Shown here in pieces: positions 1 through 13,811 of a DNA stretch of 64,000 nt; the stretch's first letter is position 1; every line of letters starts with the position of its first letter. This stretch comes from Lasiodiplodia sp. COLG20 (Eukaryota > Ascomycota > Dothideomycetes > Botryosphaeriales > Botryosphaeriaceae): contig VNWV01000008.1 in the NCBI GenBank assembly GCA_009801085.1, forward strand, positions 1,488,001 to 1,552,000, given 5' to 3'. A program made the translations under genes and the position numbers. The notes under the pieces were generated by a model. That model was not told the origin of the DNA. It saw only the letters and a list, made by a program, of their open reading frames with translations, and did not search any database.

Positions 1-474
1 CCCGTGCGCACCGACGGCATCGGCCCCTGGATCGACTCGCTCGGCTTCCTCACGTGGCTGGGGTCCATCTCGACCGCGGCCGTCGTCCACCTCTTCGGCA
101 GCAACACTTCGGCCTTCAGCGGGCTGCCCGGGCGCGGCACGTGGTACGCGCTGCCCATCACCATCTTCATCACCGAGCACATCTACCTCATCCTCCGCTA
201 CATCGTGGCGTACACGCTGCAGCGCTTCGGCAGCGACCAGATCCGCAAGGAGCGGGCGCAGCGGTACGCCCGGCGCAAGCGCATCCTCGCCGAGCTGGAG
301 TCCAAGTCTGACGCCAGCCTGGCCGTCGAGGAGAAGGAGCGCAGGAAGTCGCTTCTCCTGATGGGCTACGACCGGTTCTGGACCCGGCAGCTCGAGGATG
401 GCGCCAGTGCCGAGGTGGGCGTGGGGTTGATCAAAGCGCTGAGGAAGACTGAGGAGGCGACCAAGGAGGATTAA
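1..474 (+). CDS. Anoctamin/Ist2-type (TMEM16) membrane protein, C-terminal part
   Basis: This is the 3' end of a gene that enters from the left edge; the frame is open from base 1 and stops at 472-474. About 157 residues are visible. Two hydrophobic segments can be seen (around WLGSISTAAVVHLF and WYALPITIFITEHIYLIL), followed by a basic cytosolic tail rich in R, K and E. The pattern FITEHIYLILRYIV followed by a charged helix is what I know from the last transmembrane helices of fungal TMEM16 (anoctamin) proteins, which act as lipid scramblases or as ER-plasma membrane tethers (yeast Ist2). The tail here ends without the long polybasic cortical-sorting extension of yeast Ist2. The family call rests on a short C-terminal piece, so it is good but not certain. 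Confidence 0.75.
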   Translation, partial: PVRTDGIGPWIDSLGFLTWLGSISTAAVVHLFGSNTSAFSGLPGRGTWYALPITIFITEHIYLILRYIVAYTLQRFGSDQIRKERAQRYARRKRILAELESKSDASLAVEEKERRKSLLLMGYDRFWTRQLEDGASAEVGVGLIKALRKTEEATKED

Positions 475-870
475 GACCCGGATCATGCATCATTGCATAA
501 AGGGGCACCTCTGAGGTGCCTACACAACGAACCGTAGCTTTGCTTGCTGGGTTATCCATCAAGCGTCCGTTCTTTGCCGCTCTGGTAGCGTCGCTTACTG
601 AGACAATAGCACTCATTTAATGGATGAAATTTGACGAACCCCGGGTTTCGAAGGCAGTGAAAGCGCTAATTTATTCTGTAGACTTTCTGTATCTTGCCGT
701 TACTTCGTTATGGATAAAAGCTGTGCTGACACAACGAGCTTGAGCCTGAGGCCCAAAGGCACGCGACTAGCGCCTTCCGCTTCAACACTGTTCAATGGGC
801 ACACTTGCCCCAATTCTCAATGGGCTCAATGGGCAGTCGCGTCCATTATGACGCCTACAACGTGAGATTC
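475..870. other. Convergent 3' intergenic region
   Basis: This 396-nt stretch lies between two convergent genes. It holds a 7-bp perfect stem with a 3-nt loop (GGCACCT-CTG-AGGTGCC, 504-520), 30 nt after the anoctamin stop, and three copies of TCAATGGGC (792-800, 817-825, 826-834; the last two in tandem). I see no coding signal. Confidence 0.5.
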
Positions 871-2728
<1,858 letters not shown>

Positions 2729-5684
2729 GGTTTCTGTTGGGAAAAAAAAAAATAAAACGGTGGAGGGGAAATGGAGGGGGAATATTGAAGTGCGAGGGAG
2801 AGCGGATTCGTCTGGAAATCTCGCCCGACTTTTATATATGCAAGATGCTCGACCTGAAATATCGAATCACGCTCTAGAGCACGCGATTCTGCCAGGTTCC
2901 AATCGACCCAAGAGATGGGGCTCGGAGCCCCTCTTCTTCGTCACCAGACTGCAAGGTAGTGAATGGGGGCCGGTCCATTTGCTCGGCATGTACCTGGCGG
3001 TTTTCACTGGTGCGTTGGTACCTGGATCTCACGTAACCAGCGCTTGGTACTTCATAGGCAACGAGGGCCAAGACCAGGGCTCGCAAGCTTTCCTGATGTG
3101 GCATATGGACTGATCTTCTTTCGGCTTCTGGTTTGGTCGCTTATCCCCGTCGGGCCCATCTTTGTTGCTCCTAGTGCTAATCCCTACCCGAACCCTGCCT
3201 ATGAGGGGTCAATCGGCAACGGCGGGACGGGTCGACGCTGTCAGGGTCTAGCATGAATAACACTGACACCCAGTCCCTGCAAAAATGCGGATGAGCGGAG
3301 GCCAGCCCATGTGGGGAATCATGTATCGGTTCCGCATTGTGGGGTCTTTCGGCTTTCCCGTTGACACCTTTTCGCGATTCAGCCGTTTTGTGGCATGATA
3401 CTTTTCTATTTGGAAGAGGGGGAGAAAAGAATGAAAGGAACCAATCACGATGCCTCAACTTTTTTTCCCGTGTAGGTTGAATGCAGTTTTTATATGTCAA
3501 GCATCATCAACTAGAGATCGTGCACTGCCGCAGACAGCATACCGATCAATATTACGATGCGCATATACGCGAATCCAACAGGGTAATGATATCCAAGAAT
3601 AACTGCAGATTGCCGAAGTATCACCCGTCTCGACTGAAACCATCTCTGCGCCATGATGCTTCGCGGAATCCTTACTTCAGAGTATAGCAGTCCCTGTTAC
3701 TTGGGCTCCGAGCTGTTCCTGATAACTTTCGAAAAGCAATACGTTCACTTCGCTATGATTATTGCCCCTTTGTTATGAAACTGCCTATGTTACCTGGACC
3801 GTGTCTGAAATCATGTAATACGTCTGCCTTGTTGTATCTATGTTGCACATTAATTTCTCGTGAAGATATGCAGCAAATATATGTTTGTATACACTGAACG
3901 GCGCAGATGACGCATATTCACTAATGACGGAATCCAGACTCCCACTGTGGCTGAGATTTGTCGCAGCAAAACGATACAATATTTCGTGAGCGCAAAGATA
4001 CTACTGTGCTGCACACTGTCGGGGTTTTCTTTACCAACATCCTTTAAAATCGAACAGTAATGTATGCACATCCGCTCTCCGCAACGCAAATATTTGTCAC
4101 GACGGAAGTCCCGGTGCACCATAAACACAAGCGAGAAGAATTGACAACGATAGAACAGTGAGACACAGGAGATGAAGGTGTAAGTGGAAAGTGTGGGACG
4201 CTATTGCGTCTTCAGAGGCTACGAAGTTTGACATCACACCCCCGCTGTCTGCAAGAGGCAAGCCAAGTAGGGAGCGGGACGTGGTCTAGTTTTCCAAGTC
4301 TCCCAGATTCGCAAGTACTACACCTTCATCGTAAACCTGCAATTCAGAAGGCCTGATCCTTCCGGCAATTGTTCAATCGCACTGTCAGCCAATCTCGCAC
4401 CCGGAAGCACTCCCCTCCCCACCTCACCTATGGCACGAAAACACCGCAACTCCAGACCACTTAAAGCTGCTTCACCATAGAAAGCAAAACGAGTCTTAAT
4501 GTGGTGGTCTGCGCACGATGAGTAGATTAACCATTTATATTTTAACCATGTAAGTTAAATGGCCACAGCGCCATCAGTACCGAACGCCAACAGAAAAAGT
4601 AATGCCAACGGGGAACTAAGAAATCAGCATAGAAACACGACTCCAACAGAAAACGCAAGCAAAGGAATGGGAGGAGGGGCAAAGGGGGCTAGAATTGTGT
4701 TTCTCCAGAATGTATAAACAATGGAAAAAGAAAAGAACAGATAAACAGCAACCAACCCAGGGTATAGTTCCAGCCTGAAAGGAGAGGAGAGAATGAACCG
4801 AACTGGTCTGCCTAACCGACGAGAAAATAAGAGAAATCTCAACTCGTTAAGTGGGGAAAGGGGAAAAGAAAGGATAAGAGTGGGGCTATTCAATAGGGAA
4901 AAAAAGAAATAGTGTTGGGATGAAAGATATCAAAAACTGGATTCCATGCTGCCATGATAAAACGCCCGTTGCCCTTTCCTTGCCCCCTTCCATTTACCAC
5001 TTCCAAAAAGAACTCCATCGCAGATGCAAGAACTCGCTATGAGAGAGATGAAGTCGATGATGATGATACACGCAGAGAGCGCATAGACCGTAGTGCACGC
5101 GCTCGCCAGCCACCAAAATACCCCCGATTCCTTGATTCCGTCACGCTTTTTTTAATGACTTTACTCCTCAAAGCCATGTCATAAAATCCGAATCCAGCCA
5201 GACTGCCGCGTACCTTTCCTGGAGTTAATACCAAAGGCCGGGAAATTGGAGAATAAGGAAGACGCCCAAAGGAAAAAAATTTCGAAGACTGAGGACAGAG
5301 CAGCATCGCTCGTCCTTCCTCCACGTGGACAGTCGTAAGAAGATCGAGGTCTCGCCCGCCGAGCCCTCCGATTGACTCCGCAAAAACTCCAGACGCTTTT
5401 TCTCTGTCCACAACAACGCCGGTGGATATGCAGGAGGCTCCTACTTCCCTTTTTGTATAACACGCCTCCCATGATTAAGTCAGCAATTAACTCCCCAAAC
5501 CAGTTTCGTGTTTTTTGGCTCTAATTTTCAGTTCCCGTCGTGTAGGTCGTCCATCATCGCTGTACAATCGTCCAATAGGCCTCGTGGTCCGTGAAGAATT
5601 ATGTAAAACTCCCAATGGACTCGTGGATAATCAATCTTGCCTGCGACAAGAATGATGAAAGGTCGCAGGTGAGGTTGATGGGAC
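2729..5684. other. Long gene-free interval upstream of the VAO-type gene
   Basis: Nearly 3 kb without a reading frame I can defend. The part next to 2728 should hold the promoter and leader of the VAO-type gene; a (A)9-rich stretch lies at 2742-2755. The part near 5685 should hold the 3' untranslated region of the Rcd1 gene. The middle (about 3.4-4.6 kb) is AT-richer than the flanks, with TTAACCAT repeated near 4528 and 4543. Small open frames here have unbiased codon use and no family resemblance. Confidence 0.5.
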
Positions 5685-6958
5685 CTAGTGGAGCAGGCCC
5701 TGGTTGTTCGAGGCATCGACGACATTGTCCGAGAGGTTGATGAGCAGCTGTGCGAGGCAGCGCTTCGTTGCAGCGTCGTCGCGGAGGACCGAAGAGAAAG
5801 TAGCATCACGTAGAGGCTCGGGAAGGCATTGGCGAAGAGCCTCGCGAGCACGGGCATTGTCGCTCAACCTTTTCACTCAGGTCAGCTTGCAGGGTCCAAA
5901 CTTGTGTGGGAAGTACATACCTGAGGAAGCAGCGCACGACGTGCTTGAGCAAGCGAACAGTTTGCTGTTCCACGAGCTGATTGACCATGTTGGAGAGAAC
6001 GGTGCCAACGGCGTAGAAACGCTCGTACGTCTGGCAGATGTAGGCCAGGCCAAGGTCATCAAGAAGGATCTTCTGGACAATAAAGATGGCGACCGTCTTG
6101 CTCAGCTCCGAGCCTGTCTCCATTATGCGAAGGCAGAGAGGAATGATCTCGGTGGTCAGGAGGAAGTTGATGACATCTGAAGAATCGTTCTTGACGAGCG
6201 CGCCGATGACACCCAAGGAGGTGAGACGGAGATACTCAAACGGGCGCGACTTGGAGGTGGTGTTCAAGAATGGGTATAGGAACAAAGGGATATGCGCTGC
6301 GAATGCATCAGTCAATTGCACTCGCGCGAAAGTACCAATGGCTTGCTTACCGCTCAGGAAGAGGCCCCGGGTCTCGGTGTGGGAAGCGACGCACTGCAAC
6401 AAGGCGAGTGCGTTGCAGACGCGGTTCGACGCGGCAGCAGTGAGCTGCGAGGGGTTGAGCAAAGGATAGACTGAGATGATCTCCTGGAGTAGGGATGTCA
6501 TAACGCCTGAACGACGGCGTTAGCCTTATCGGCGAGCGGGCGGGGAGCTGCGCATCCACGCGCGACATACCAAACGAGTGCCACAGAATCATTGCAAGCT
6601 CAGGGACCTGCTCGCGCTTCTTGCTCAGCTCCAGCAGGGCGGTCTCGCGGGTCTGAGGGTTCATGAGCTGGGCGATCCACTCCAGCACGCGGCGGTTCTC
6701 TTCGGTCATGCCCTGGTCGACGGCGAGCGTCTGGTCGTGCTGCTGCTGGGCAATGCCGCCCATGTTGGCGGCCGAGGCGTTGTTGCTCGCGGCGATGCGA
6801 TTGTAGTGCTGCTGCTGAGCAGCGGCAGCGGCGGCGGCGGCGGCTTGCGCCTGGGCGTGCTGCTGCGCAGCATGGTGGGTATGGGTCTGATGGTGGGACT
6901 GCGGCCAGTCGGCCGGCGGGTGCTGATACTGGTGCGAAAAGACGTGTTGGCCCAGCAT
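5685..6958 (-). CDS. rcd1: CCR4-NOT complex subunit Rcd1/CNOT9 (Caf40)
   Basis: Four exons (6958-6571, 6506-6351, 6296-5921, 5868-5685) give 367 residues; introns are 52-64 nt and all joints restore conserved blocks. The Rcd1 armadillo-repeat domain fills about residues 85-360, with hallmark blocks [32 protein letters not shown] and [13 protein letters not shown], and the C-terminal block [11 protein letters not shown]. In yeasts and animals this subunit (Caf40, CNOT9) sits in the NOT module and binds peptide motifs in mRNA-decay and silencing factors. The N-terminal 80 residues are a low-complexity His/Gln/Ala extension with a run of nine alanines, as in many fungal homologues. The start at 6958 ([10 protein letters not shown]) is the first ATG after an upstream GC-rich leader. 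The family call is essentially certain. Confidence 0.95.
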
Positions 6959-7587
6959 GTTGTGCTCAGTGGTGGTGCGAAGGAGGGCGGGTGGTTGTCG
7001 AGGGCGGGGGTGGGCAGCGAGGCGCTGTGCGTCGTCGGTCGGTGAGAGATGGAGGCCCAGTGCCGCTTCGGAAGATGCGCAGTGAAGTTGCCGCGGGCCG
7101 CCCGCCAAGCCTCGCGCCCGCGCCCAGCCTGCCAGCCCATGGCATCAGCGCGCGCGCGTGGCCTCAACGCCTCAGGCATCACCAGCTGTCTGTGCGAAAG
7201 CCTGGACCGCTGCACGTGCTTCACACCCCTGCTTGCATCGACGGGACCATCTTTGTCTACCTCTAAGTCCGACGGGGCATTAATTGGCTCTAGACGCAAA
7301 TTTACTCGAAGAGAACTCCAGAACAATGACCCTTCTCGTTATCAGTTTTCGCCGTGTTCAACAAAGAAAGAGTTCCGCTGCAACCAGTTTTAAGCCATAC
7401 CAAAACAACAAAAACCGCAATCGTGGGAACGAGAGTACAAAAGTCCCCGCCATTAAACCCCCGCGCACAGCCAACTTTATATAAGACTGTCGACGACTCA
7501 AGAAGAGAAAAAAGGAAAAATCAGAGGAAGATTGCCCTGCTTGGTCTGACCTAACCAAAGAAAAAGGAACCGCCCTCCCGCATCTGC
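6959..7587. other. Rcd1 promoter/leader and kin1 3' region
   Basis: Tandem minus-strand genes flank this 629-nt interval. It should carry the 3' untranslated end of kin1 and the promoter and leader of the Rcd1 gene. I see no further gene. Confidence 0.5.
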
Positions 7588-10500
7588 TCAGAGCTTCAGC
7601 TCGTTCAGAATCTTCTGCGCTAGACTCTTGTACTGCCATGTGCCACCATCCACCTTCTTGAACTGGATGCCGTGGAGCGACAAGAGCGGCACCTTGACAA
7701 TCGAAATCTCAAACTTCAGTGCCATGCTTCCACCCATGTCGTTCTGTACGTGAGTCGTCGTCTCGCCAGCTGCGCGCGCGCGGGGCATGCTCTCAGCGTC
7801 TGCCACGTCGCTGTCGTCCGAGTCCTCCGCGCTGGTGTAACTGTTGTCAGGCCTGCGCGGCGCTCGTGCCGACTTCGGCGTCGTCGGCGACCTATGAGCT
7901 TCCCGGAAGTCGTCGCGTTCGCGTTGCTCAGAACCCCTCAATCCGAAACTAATCTTCCGCCTGTGCCCGAGCGCGCTGTTTGAGGCCTGGTTAGGGCTCA
8001 TGGGAGGCGCGTTGCTCTCTGCATTGTCGAGATCGATGCTCGGGCTGTGCTTACAACTGAAGCCACTGCGACTTTCCCAGTACTGCACTCCAAGCTGCTT
8101 CAGCACGCGGATGATGTCGGCCCTGATGACCGTAAGCGGCTTGCTGCTCGTCGTCGAGACACTGAACAAGCCCTTCAGGTACACGGGCTTAATTGTCTCC
8201 GGGCTCCGCGTCTCTCCAGAAGAATCGTTGGCTTCCGCCACTTCACGCTCGGTTTCTTCGGGCACGTTGCCCTCCCTTGTCTGCTCTCGACGAGCACGAC
8301 GGGCCTGAATGCTCTCTCTGCGTGCATGACCAAGCGACTTCGCACGCGAAGTCGGATGAGACTGTCCTCCCAGGGTAACTTCTTCGGAAGCTGTGTCTGG
8401 CACCGGAAGAGCTCTCTGTCCGCTTGCGCTAGATTTGTCTGACCCGCTTGTCGGCGGCGGATCCTGGGTCCCTTCAGATGCAGCGGCGCGCCTGTTCAGC
8501 ATCCGCCTGCGGAACTCTGCTGAGTTGACACTCGCCGACCTTCCTAGTCCCTTCAATTTCGATGATTGAGTTGTGCCCGGGATAGGCGGGGCCAGCAACT
8601 CAGGTTGCTCCGGCGTGGTTTCCGGCTTTCGAGTTGGTTGCTGGGCATCTGCACTCCTGTCCCTTGCTCTGCGCACGCTGAAGCTTCTCAGCATAGAACT
8701 GCCGGTAGAGCCCGTCGGTTCATTGATGGCTGGAGGTATCGGTGGAGGTGGGTTCGACTTGTCCCGGTCATGGTCATGACGTCTCCGTGTGCTGAATCGG
8801 CGGAGGATCCCTGCAGCAGTGCTCTCCTTTTTGACGGGTGCAGGCTCGTTGGGCGGTGTGAGCATACCGGACGAGGGGCCTGGAGGAGCAGGCACTTGGA
8901 GGTTGACCTTTTGTAGCCCTTCGGTCACCTCATCTTCTCCATGCGTCCTGGCCCTAGGCCTGGAGCGTCCGCCAGTTGGCTTTTCACCGGCGTACTCGTA
9001 TGAGCTTGCGTTCGTGTATGCTGCTTCCGGAGCAGCCAGCTCTGGCATCTTGAATGGCTTTTCTCCTGGCACTTTGGGAATGCTGAGACCCCCAGGATTT
9101 TCCTCCTTCCGTTCTCTCTCGTGCTTTTCCTTCACAAGGAAATACACGGAGATAAGGGGGCTAAAGGCATTGACGGGATCGTTGCCAACTGTCAGCGCTT
9201 CGGAGGACGGATTTGTCAAGGTATCCCGGCTCATGGAGTTCCGCCGCTTGTAAAAGTCGAACACGCCACGCTTCCGCTCAGTTTCTGGTGTCTTATCCTG
9301 TGATCGCTGCGCAGCCAGACGGCAGCCATTTTGGTACTCCTCCGACTGAATGATCTTGGTGAGCTGCGAGGTGATATACTCCGGTGTACCGAAATCAAAC
9401 CCGGTCATCTTCTCGATCACCTCGGGATCCAGAGGAAGCTGGAGCGGCTCTCTTGGGGGCAGAAAGTTCTCCGGGGGTGAATTGAAGCCCTTAGTGATCC
9501 AGGGATGGCTCATAATCTCACTGAGACTGGCGCGCTGCTTGGGATCGGTGACAAGCATTCGCGAAATTAGGTTTTTGCACTCTGCACATAACATCAGTAT
9601 TCGAATTTGCCATATATAGAGAAGGTGGGACGAACCAGCGGTAAGCCATGGCGGATACTCCACGTGACCCTTCTTAATCTTTGCGTGCAGCTGAGGCATG
9701 CTCTGATCATCGAACGGCACCTTTCCGCAAACCAAAACATAAAGAACTATACCAAAACTCCAGACATCAACTTCTGGCCCTGTGTATTGCTTCGCTTGCA
9801 ACAACTCGGGGGCCGCGAAGTAGAGACTGCCGCAAAAGGTCTTGAGCTGATTACGGGGAGAGAAGAGATTGCTCAAGCCAAAGTCAATGATCTTGATGTC
9901 GCCGGTCTTACTGATGAGGATATTCTCGATCTTGAGATCTCTGTGAACAATGCTGTTGCGGTGGCAGTAGTCGAGCGCGCTGGCGATTTGGCGGGCAAAT
10001 TTGCGGGCCTGCTTCTCCTTCAACCGCCCGTGAGAGATGATGTAATCCAACATCTGGCCACCATTGACATATTCGCAGAGCATATACCAATGGTAGTGGG
10101 TCCTGACCACGTCGCGCATCCCGCAGATGTAGGGATGGTTGACAAGGGTCATGATAGCCGCTTCTCTGGCAGTGCGAACCTCCTTGGAGTGGTCCGCTCT
10201 CTCGCGGTCAGCTTGGTTGCGGTGCTCGTCGGTGGATTGTCTGGGCACTATCTTGACGGCAACCTGAGACGCGGTGTCAGATTAGTGGCCACCACCAAAA
10301 ATAAGTGTTGTCATCTTACCTGCTCGCCCGTCTCAGTGTTCCTAGCTAGCTTGACCTTGCCCATGCTACCAGCGCCAACGGTCTTCCCAAGAGCCCATGT
10401 CCCCGTCTGGGCGGTGATTGTAGTCCTCCTTCTGCCGGACGTATTGTTCGCAGCGGCGGGCGGCCGTTGGCTGGCCTCAGCAGCAGCGCCATTGGTGGGA

Positions 10501-10841
10501 GCACCGGCGGCCGACGCGTCAGACGTGTAGCGGGCGTGGCGGGAGCGCGAGGAGCTGCGCTGACCGGTTTGGGAGGCCCGATCCCGAGACTCGCTTCGGC
10601 GGGAGGAGGCAGGGCGGGCAACATTCTGTGCCTCGAAGTCCCGCTTTGCTACCGTCTGCAGATGGGCCTGCTGGCCGGAACTGGAGCGGCTGTGGCCCTG
10701 CGACTGCGAGAGCGAGCGGTGAGGGGAGCCTGGTGGGGCTTGGGCGGTCGAGCGGACGGAGGTGGACTGGGCGCGATGCGGCGGACGGCCGCCCGCTGGG
10801 TTGTGAACCACGGCGGGCGACGCTGAAGCTGGCGCAGACAT
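7588..10841 (-). CDS. kin1: Kin1/Kin2-type (PAR-1/MARK-related) Ser/Thr protein kinase
   Basis: Three exons (10841-10320, 10263-9636, 9581-7588) encode 1047 residues, similar to yeast Kin1 (about 1060). The order is: basic, Ser-rich N-terminus (1-145); protein kinase domain (about 149-413) with glycine loop GAGSMGKVK, VAVK lysine 178, HRD 281-283, DFG 301-303 and AAPELLQ; the Kin1-type segment after the kinase ending near DPVNAFSPLISVY; a long disordered region rich in S, R, P and E; and a C-terminal KA1 domain (last 45 residues, LKFEISIVKVPLLSLHGIQF). KA1 domains bind acidic membrane lipids and can inhibit the kinase. Kin1-family kinases act at cell tips and sites of exocytosis in polarity and cell-wall growth. 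Both introns are short (56 and 54 nt) and lie in or just before the kinase domain. It is divergent from the G-patch gene. Confidence 0.95.
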
Positions 10842-11623
10842 TGTATCGGAGACCGCAGGGAGCGGGTAGAGCCGAGGATGGTGACAGGCGGCTGGCGCTG
10901 CTGTTGCGTGGGCCCCGAGGGTCAGTGGAGCAGCGAGGTGGACGGATTAGGCGCGCGACCGTCGTAGCGCAACGGATGCGGATGGCTGGGCTGCGCCTTT
11001 GGGCGTGATGCTGAGGACGCCGGCCTACACGGATTTGGAGGTGGTGGGCAGGAGGCGAGCGTCGCAGGAGCCGGGCGGGGAGCTGAGGGCGCGTTTGTTT
11101 GCTGGAGATTAGCACTCGTAGTCTGTGGAGTGCCCGAGCTGCCCAGCGCCGTGGGAAGTCATGCGGCAGCGCGTGGCTGATCCGCAGATGGTCAGTCGCA
11201 ATTGGCAGGCTGCTGAGAGGGGTGCGCGGGTGCTGCGACGGTTGGGCAAGCGACGGAGCGGCTCGACGCGCGATGAAGGATGGTAAAGGAGGGAGAGGCC
11301 GGCGACTGGGCTGCACTGGAGGCTGCCGCTGGTTGCACCTACGAACACCCGCCAAGTGCCAGCGAAACAGGGTCCCTGGCCTGCGGAAACGAGCTGGCCA
11401 GCGCGGTATGTCATCGCGACCGGTCGCCCACGCCTGAACCGCGCAAGATCGGCGCCCGAGGGCCCGCCCGACGCACGCGCAGACAGCCTCCATCACTGCG
11501 ACCAGTGCCTGGCAGTCAGCTCAAAGCACCCGCCTGCCCCGACGCGCACGCCTCAGCCGACTCTTTGCGCCGCTGTTCCTGCCCGTGCCTGCCTCTAACT
11601 CCCCCCTGCAGCTCCCGCCGGAA
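10842..11623. promoter_or_regulatory. Divergent promoter region, kin1 / G-patch gene
   Basis: A GC-rich 782-nt interval between two divergent start codons; it must hold both promoters and leaders. CT-rich tracts (about 11570-11620) precede the G-patch start, as is common in mould leaders. No individual factor site is convincing. Confidence 0.5.
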
Positions 11624-13811
11624 ATGGCGTACACCAAGCGTTCGCGCGCCGCCTTCGAGGCCGACCTGCAGCAGCACGAGTCGCCCTACGCCGTCGTCGG
11701 CACTCCGCTGCCGCCGCTCGATGAAAACACCCGCGACGACGGCTCCTACGTGCCCCTCTGGAAGCAAGAAGCCACCGACGAGCGCGGCCGCAAACGCTTT
11801 CACGGCGCTTTCACCGGCGGCTTCTCTGCAGGGTAAGCTGCCGCGCGCCTTGTTCACTGTGACAGAACCACGATAATACGTCTAGCTAAGGTACTTCAAC
11901 ACGGTAGGCTCCAAGGAAGGATGGACTCCCTCGACGTTCGTCTCGTCGCGGTCCAACCGCCACAAGGACCAGAAGAATGCCCAGCAGCGCCGCCCCGAGG
12001 ACTTCATGGACGAGGAAGACCTGGCGGACCAAGCTGAGGCCCAGAAGCTGCAGACCAGCGGCGCCTTCTCCGCGCTGGGGTCGACCGGCGACGATGTGGT
12101 CCGTCGAGATGCTCTCATGGACATGGTCAAGACAGCCGGCGAGACAATGGGCTCCAAGTTGCTCCAGAAGATGGGCTGGAAACCCGGTCAAGGCGTGGGT
12201 CCAAAGGTGCGGCGCAAGGCCCGTCTAGACCCAGACGACGAGGGCGACGCAGACCAGCAAATGCACCTGTTCGCGCCGGAGAATTCCCGAATGATCACCT
12301 TCGTACGGAAAAACGACCATAAGGGTCTCGGATACGAAGGGGAGGCACGTCTCTCAGGAGCGACAAAGTCGGCCAATGATTCCAATGGCGATGAATACAG
12401 TGACGAACCGTTAGGTGCATCGCGGAAGCCCAATGCCAAGAAGCCAGTCAAACGAGGCGGCTTTGGCGTTGGTGTTTTAAACGATGACGGCTCCGACGAG
12501 GAGGATCCCTATGAGATAGGTCCGAAAATATCTTACAACCGCACCATCGGGGGTGACAAAAGGCCCAAGAAGAAAAAGGATGCTCTGAAACCAGCTAGCA
12601 GCTCTGCCAATCCTCTGGTCGGCGCCAAGCCCGTCTTTATTTCAAAGAAAGCTATGAGCAAGAAGGCAGAGGGCTTCCGGAAATGCCACGATGGCAGATT
12701 ACCTCTCGAGGGTTTCATCCTTGCCACACAGGCTTTGACGTTATCTGACGGAGCAAAGTATGCACCGCCAACTATCCCGGAGGGATGGTCAAGCTCAAAG
12801 AAAGCGGGGAGTGATTCCAAGCCTCCAGAGAGCTTCCAATCTGCTACAGATGCCGCTAAATCATCGACCCTGGATGCAAAAGCCCGCGCGGCTTTGCTTG
12901 GGGAATCAGCGTTGCCAGGAAAATCAGTTTTCGACTACCTGAACCCAGCAGCTCGAGACCGGCTAGCTGCATCCAGCGGCAAGACGAACCTACCCGAAGC
13001 CCGTGGTGAAACAGCTCCGGAAGGCTTCCGCAAGACCGAAGCTGATCGCCAGAAGCAACTTTGGAGTTTTGTGCCGCCACTCGAAAAAGAGATCGCGGAG
13101 GGTGCGCTGAGCCGAGGAATAGGAGGATGGATGCCGTACTCCGAAGACGAAAAAAAGAGAGCTAGGTACCGCGGCTTTCTTGAGTTGCGGGCAGGGCTGC
13201 GGGATACTCTGCCCGAGCGAGCCCCAGGAGCCTCCACCGACGACTGGATCCGGGAGCTGCAGGAGTTCGCCCATGCAGCACGCGTTTTCCGGCCAATGAC
13301 TGGCATGATGGCGTCCCGCTTCACATCGGCGTCCAAACCGCCTGCATCAAGTTCCGGGGAAAGCACGCCGGACACGCCACTAAGCAAGCCGGCCCCAAAG
13401 CCAGCCGACCCCGCCGAAGAGGCAGCGAAGCTAGGCATGTATGGGCCGATGACTCGGCAGATCCTACAGTTTTTCCCGACGCGGCTCGTGTGCAAACGCT
13501 TCAACGTGAAGCCCCCAGACAATGTCCAGCCCGATCCAAATAATGCACCTGGGGATGCGGCATCGGCAGCTACCCCCAACCGAGACCTGACCGTCGTGTC
13601 TCAGTCGGCAATACATGAGATGATGCGCGAGAATGCTTTGAGACAACCGTATTCGGCGCCATCGGACGGTGCCCGTGCAACGGACGTGCAGCCTGCTGCG
13701 GCGCCTGTGCATGCCCCGGTGGACGTAGAGCGAAACGAGGCATTGGAAACAGAGAAGGCCGGCGACGCTGTCTTCAAGGCTATCTTTGGGAGCGATGACG
13801 AGGATGAGTAA
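11624..13811 (+). CDS. G-patch domain protein, GPATCH1/TOUGH type (DUF1604)
   Basis: Two exons (11624-11832, 11891-13811) encode 709 residues. The intron uses a CTAAG acceptor; the TAG three bases earlier would bring an immediate stop. The N-terminal block (residues 1-150), with [20 protein letters not shown] and [15 protein letters not shown], is the DUF1604 domain of the GPATCH1/TGH family. A G-patch follows at about 150-195 ([20 protein letters not shown]); G-patches of this kind activate DEAH-box RNA helicases. Later blocks such as [19 protein letters not shown] and the block [15 protein letters not shown] (read here as [10 protein letters not shown]) are also family-typical. The protein is expected in the nucleus with catalytic-stage spliceosomes. 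The C-terminus is acidic and disordered. ATG at 11624 has a good context; no in-frame ATG lies upstream. Confidence 0.88.
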
